From Dipteris shenzhenensis (Eukaryota > Polypodiophyta > Polypodiopsida > Gleicheniales): a stretch of DNA of 64,000 nucleotides. Below are positions 63,381 through 64,000 of this stretch, in pieces. Position 1 is the first letter of the stretch; every line of letters begins with the position of its first letter. The translations under genes and the position numbers were made by a program. The stretch is from the NCBI GenBank assembly GCA_047967505.1, contig CM106541.1. One strand, 5' to 3'. Under the pieces are notes generated by a model. The model saw only the letters and a program-made list of their open reading frames with translations. It did no database searches and was not told the origin of the DNA.

Positions 63381-63845
63381 AAGAACTCCGTCCGCTTTCT
63401 TGAAGCCCAGGAGACCCCTAAAGGAGAAGAGGGTACTCTGGATGAGGGGGGAGGGTGAAAGGAAGGAGGGAGAGAGAGGATGAGCACAGGAGGAGTCAGC
63501 AAAGGGATAGGGGGGGCAGCAAGAGGAGAGGAGGGGGGGATAGAGGAGACGAGGATAGAGGAGAGGGGTGGGGGGGGAAGCAAAGAAAGACCCGGGGGGG
63601 GGGGGAAGGCGGGAGGAGCAGCAGGTAGGGGGGAGGGGAGGGAGGAGGCAGCGTGCAGGGGGAGGCTGCAGCAGCACGGGGGGGGCTGCAGCAGCGAGGG
63701 AGGGGAGTCGGCGGGGGGGGAGGCGGGGGGAGCAGAAGGTAGGGGAGAGGGGAGGGAGGAGAAGCAAGGAGGGGAGGGAGGGGGCAGCAAGGAGGGCAGC
63801 AGGAAGGAGGGCAGCAGGAGCAGCGGGGAGCAGCAGCCTGTTGAC

Positions 63846-63951
63846 GTATTTTAAGTGCTACTTTACCACTTATTTCTCATGCTCTGCCTTGAATGCTTTG
63901 CCTTGGTAATTTCTTCATACTCAATAGAAGTATATTCCATCCCGCAAAAAA
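63846..63951 (+). mobile_element. LINE 3' terminus with short poly-A, plus strand
   Basis: TAATTTCTTCATACTCAATAGAAG and ATATTCCATCCCGC followed by eight A resemble the alpha 3' end (TTACTTAATAGAAGTCTCTTTTTTGC plus A tail). Only about 100 bp are present. Confidence 0.55.
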
Positions 63952-64000
63952 AAGAGAGGAGTTGGAAAAGGAAGTATATGACTTTGAGCATCGTTATACT

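Larger units (their letters stand above)
58299..63837 (-). mobile_element. LINE-alpha, most complete copy (5' leader to poly-A), 5.54 kb
   Basis: The poly-T at 58299-58314 is the poly-A tail; the 5' end GCTGCTGCTCCCC is at 63837. In order on the minus strand: C-rich leader (63837-63460), ORF1 (about 63380-62300), endonuclease (62118-61105), linker, RT (about 61000-59930, C-terminal part deleted), post-RT, zf-RVT and 3' UTR. TGTTGAC occurs on both sides (58291-58297 and 63839-63845) as a candidate target duplication. Frames contain several stops. Confidence 0.93.

Overview
The window looks like nuclear DNA of a land plant that is overwhelmingly transposable element. Plant hallmarks are LINEs with a zf-RVT domain after the reverse transcriptase, LTR elements primed by tRNA-iMet (TGGTATCAGAGC) and a tRNA-Asp-type gypsy primer site. 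The only convincing host gene is a minus-strand coiled-coil gene. Its exons resemble the axonemal CFAP43/CFAP44 family, which would fit a plant with flagellated sperm (fern, lycophyte, bryophyte, cycad or Ginkgo). The species cannot be named from this window.

Host gene: five phase-0 exons on the minus strand, at 38.5-37.7 kb and 10.5-10.15 kb. The best reading joins them across a 27-kb intron that holds more than ten transposable-element insertions. Two of its introns appear to use GC donors.

Layout: 1-5.45 kb is two converging LINE-alpha pieces. 5.45-8.1 kb is mostly unclassified. 8.1-9.7 kb is a short LINE-alpha deletion derivative. 10.8-22.7 kb is a plus-strand LINE (family beta) split at 12113-18664 by a nearly intact non-autonomous Ty3/gypsy element with 2.35-kb LTRs. 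22.7-24.7 kb holds a G-rich orphan LINE leader and a 1.07-kb minisatellite. 25.4-33.1 kb is LINE-alpha and an internally inverted LINE-gamma. 33.1-36.7 kb holds copia-like and gypsy relics and a small LINE-delta. 38.9-43.5 kb is LINE-beta and LINE-alpha pieces. 43.5-44.5 kb is a gypsy LTR with its primer site. 44.5-49.2 kb is a LINE-alpha with an internally deleted copia element in its leader. 49.3-57.9 kb is more LINE-alpha mosaic and LINE-delta. 58.3-63.8 kb is the most complete LINE-alpha.

Headline observation: both LTRs of the gypsy element carry, in the element's own orientation, a head-to-tail row of four tRNA-like modules. Each has a B-box and an upstream A-box-like motif separated by 35-39 nt, and module D has the 76-nt size of a tRNA with a partly pairing acceptor stem. 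The row lies just downstream of a TATA-like sequence, so it may sit in the RNA leader. The nearest precedent I know is the 5S-rRNA-bearing LTRs of Cassandra elements.

Most long open frames in C-rich or G-rich tracts and in the minisatellite are low-complexity artefacts. No autonomous element with intact frames was found. All coordinates and similarities were judged by eye.
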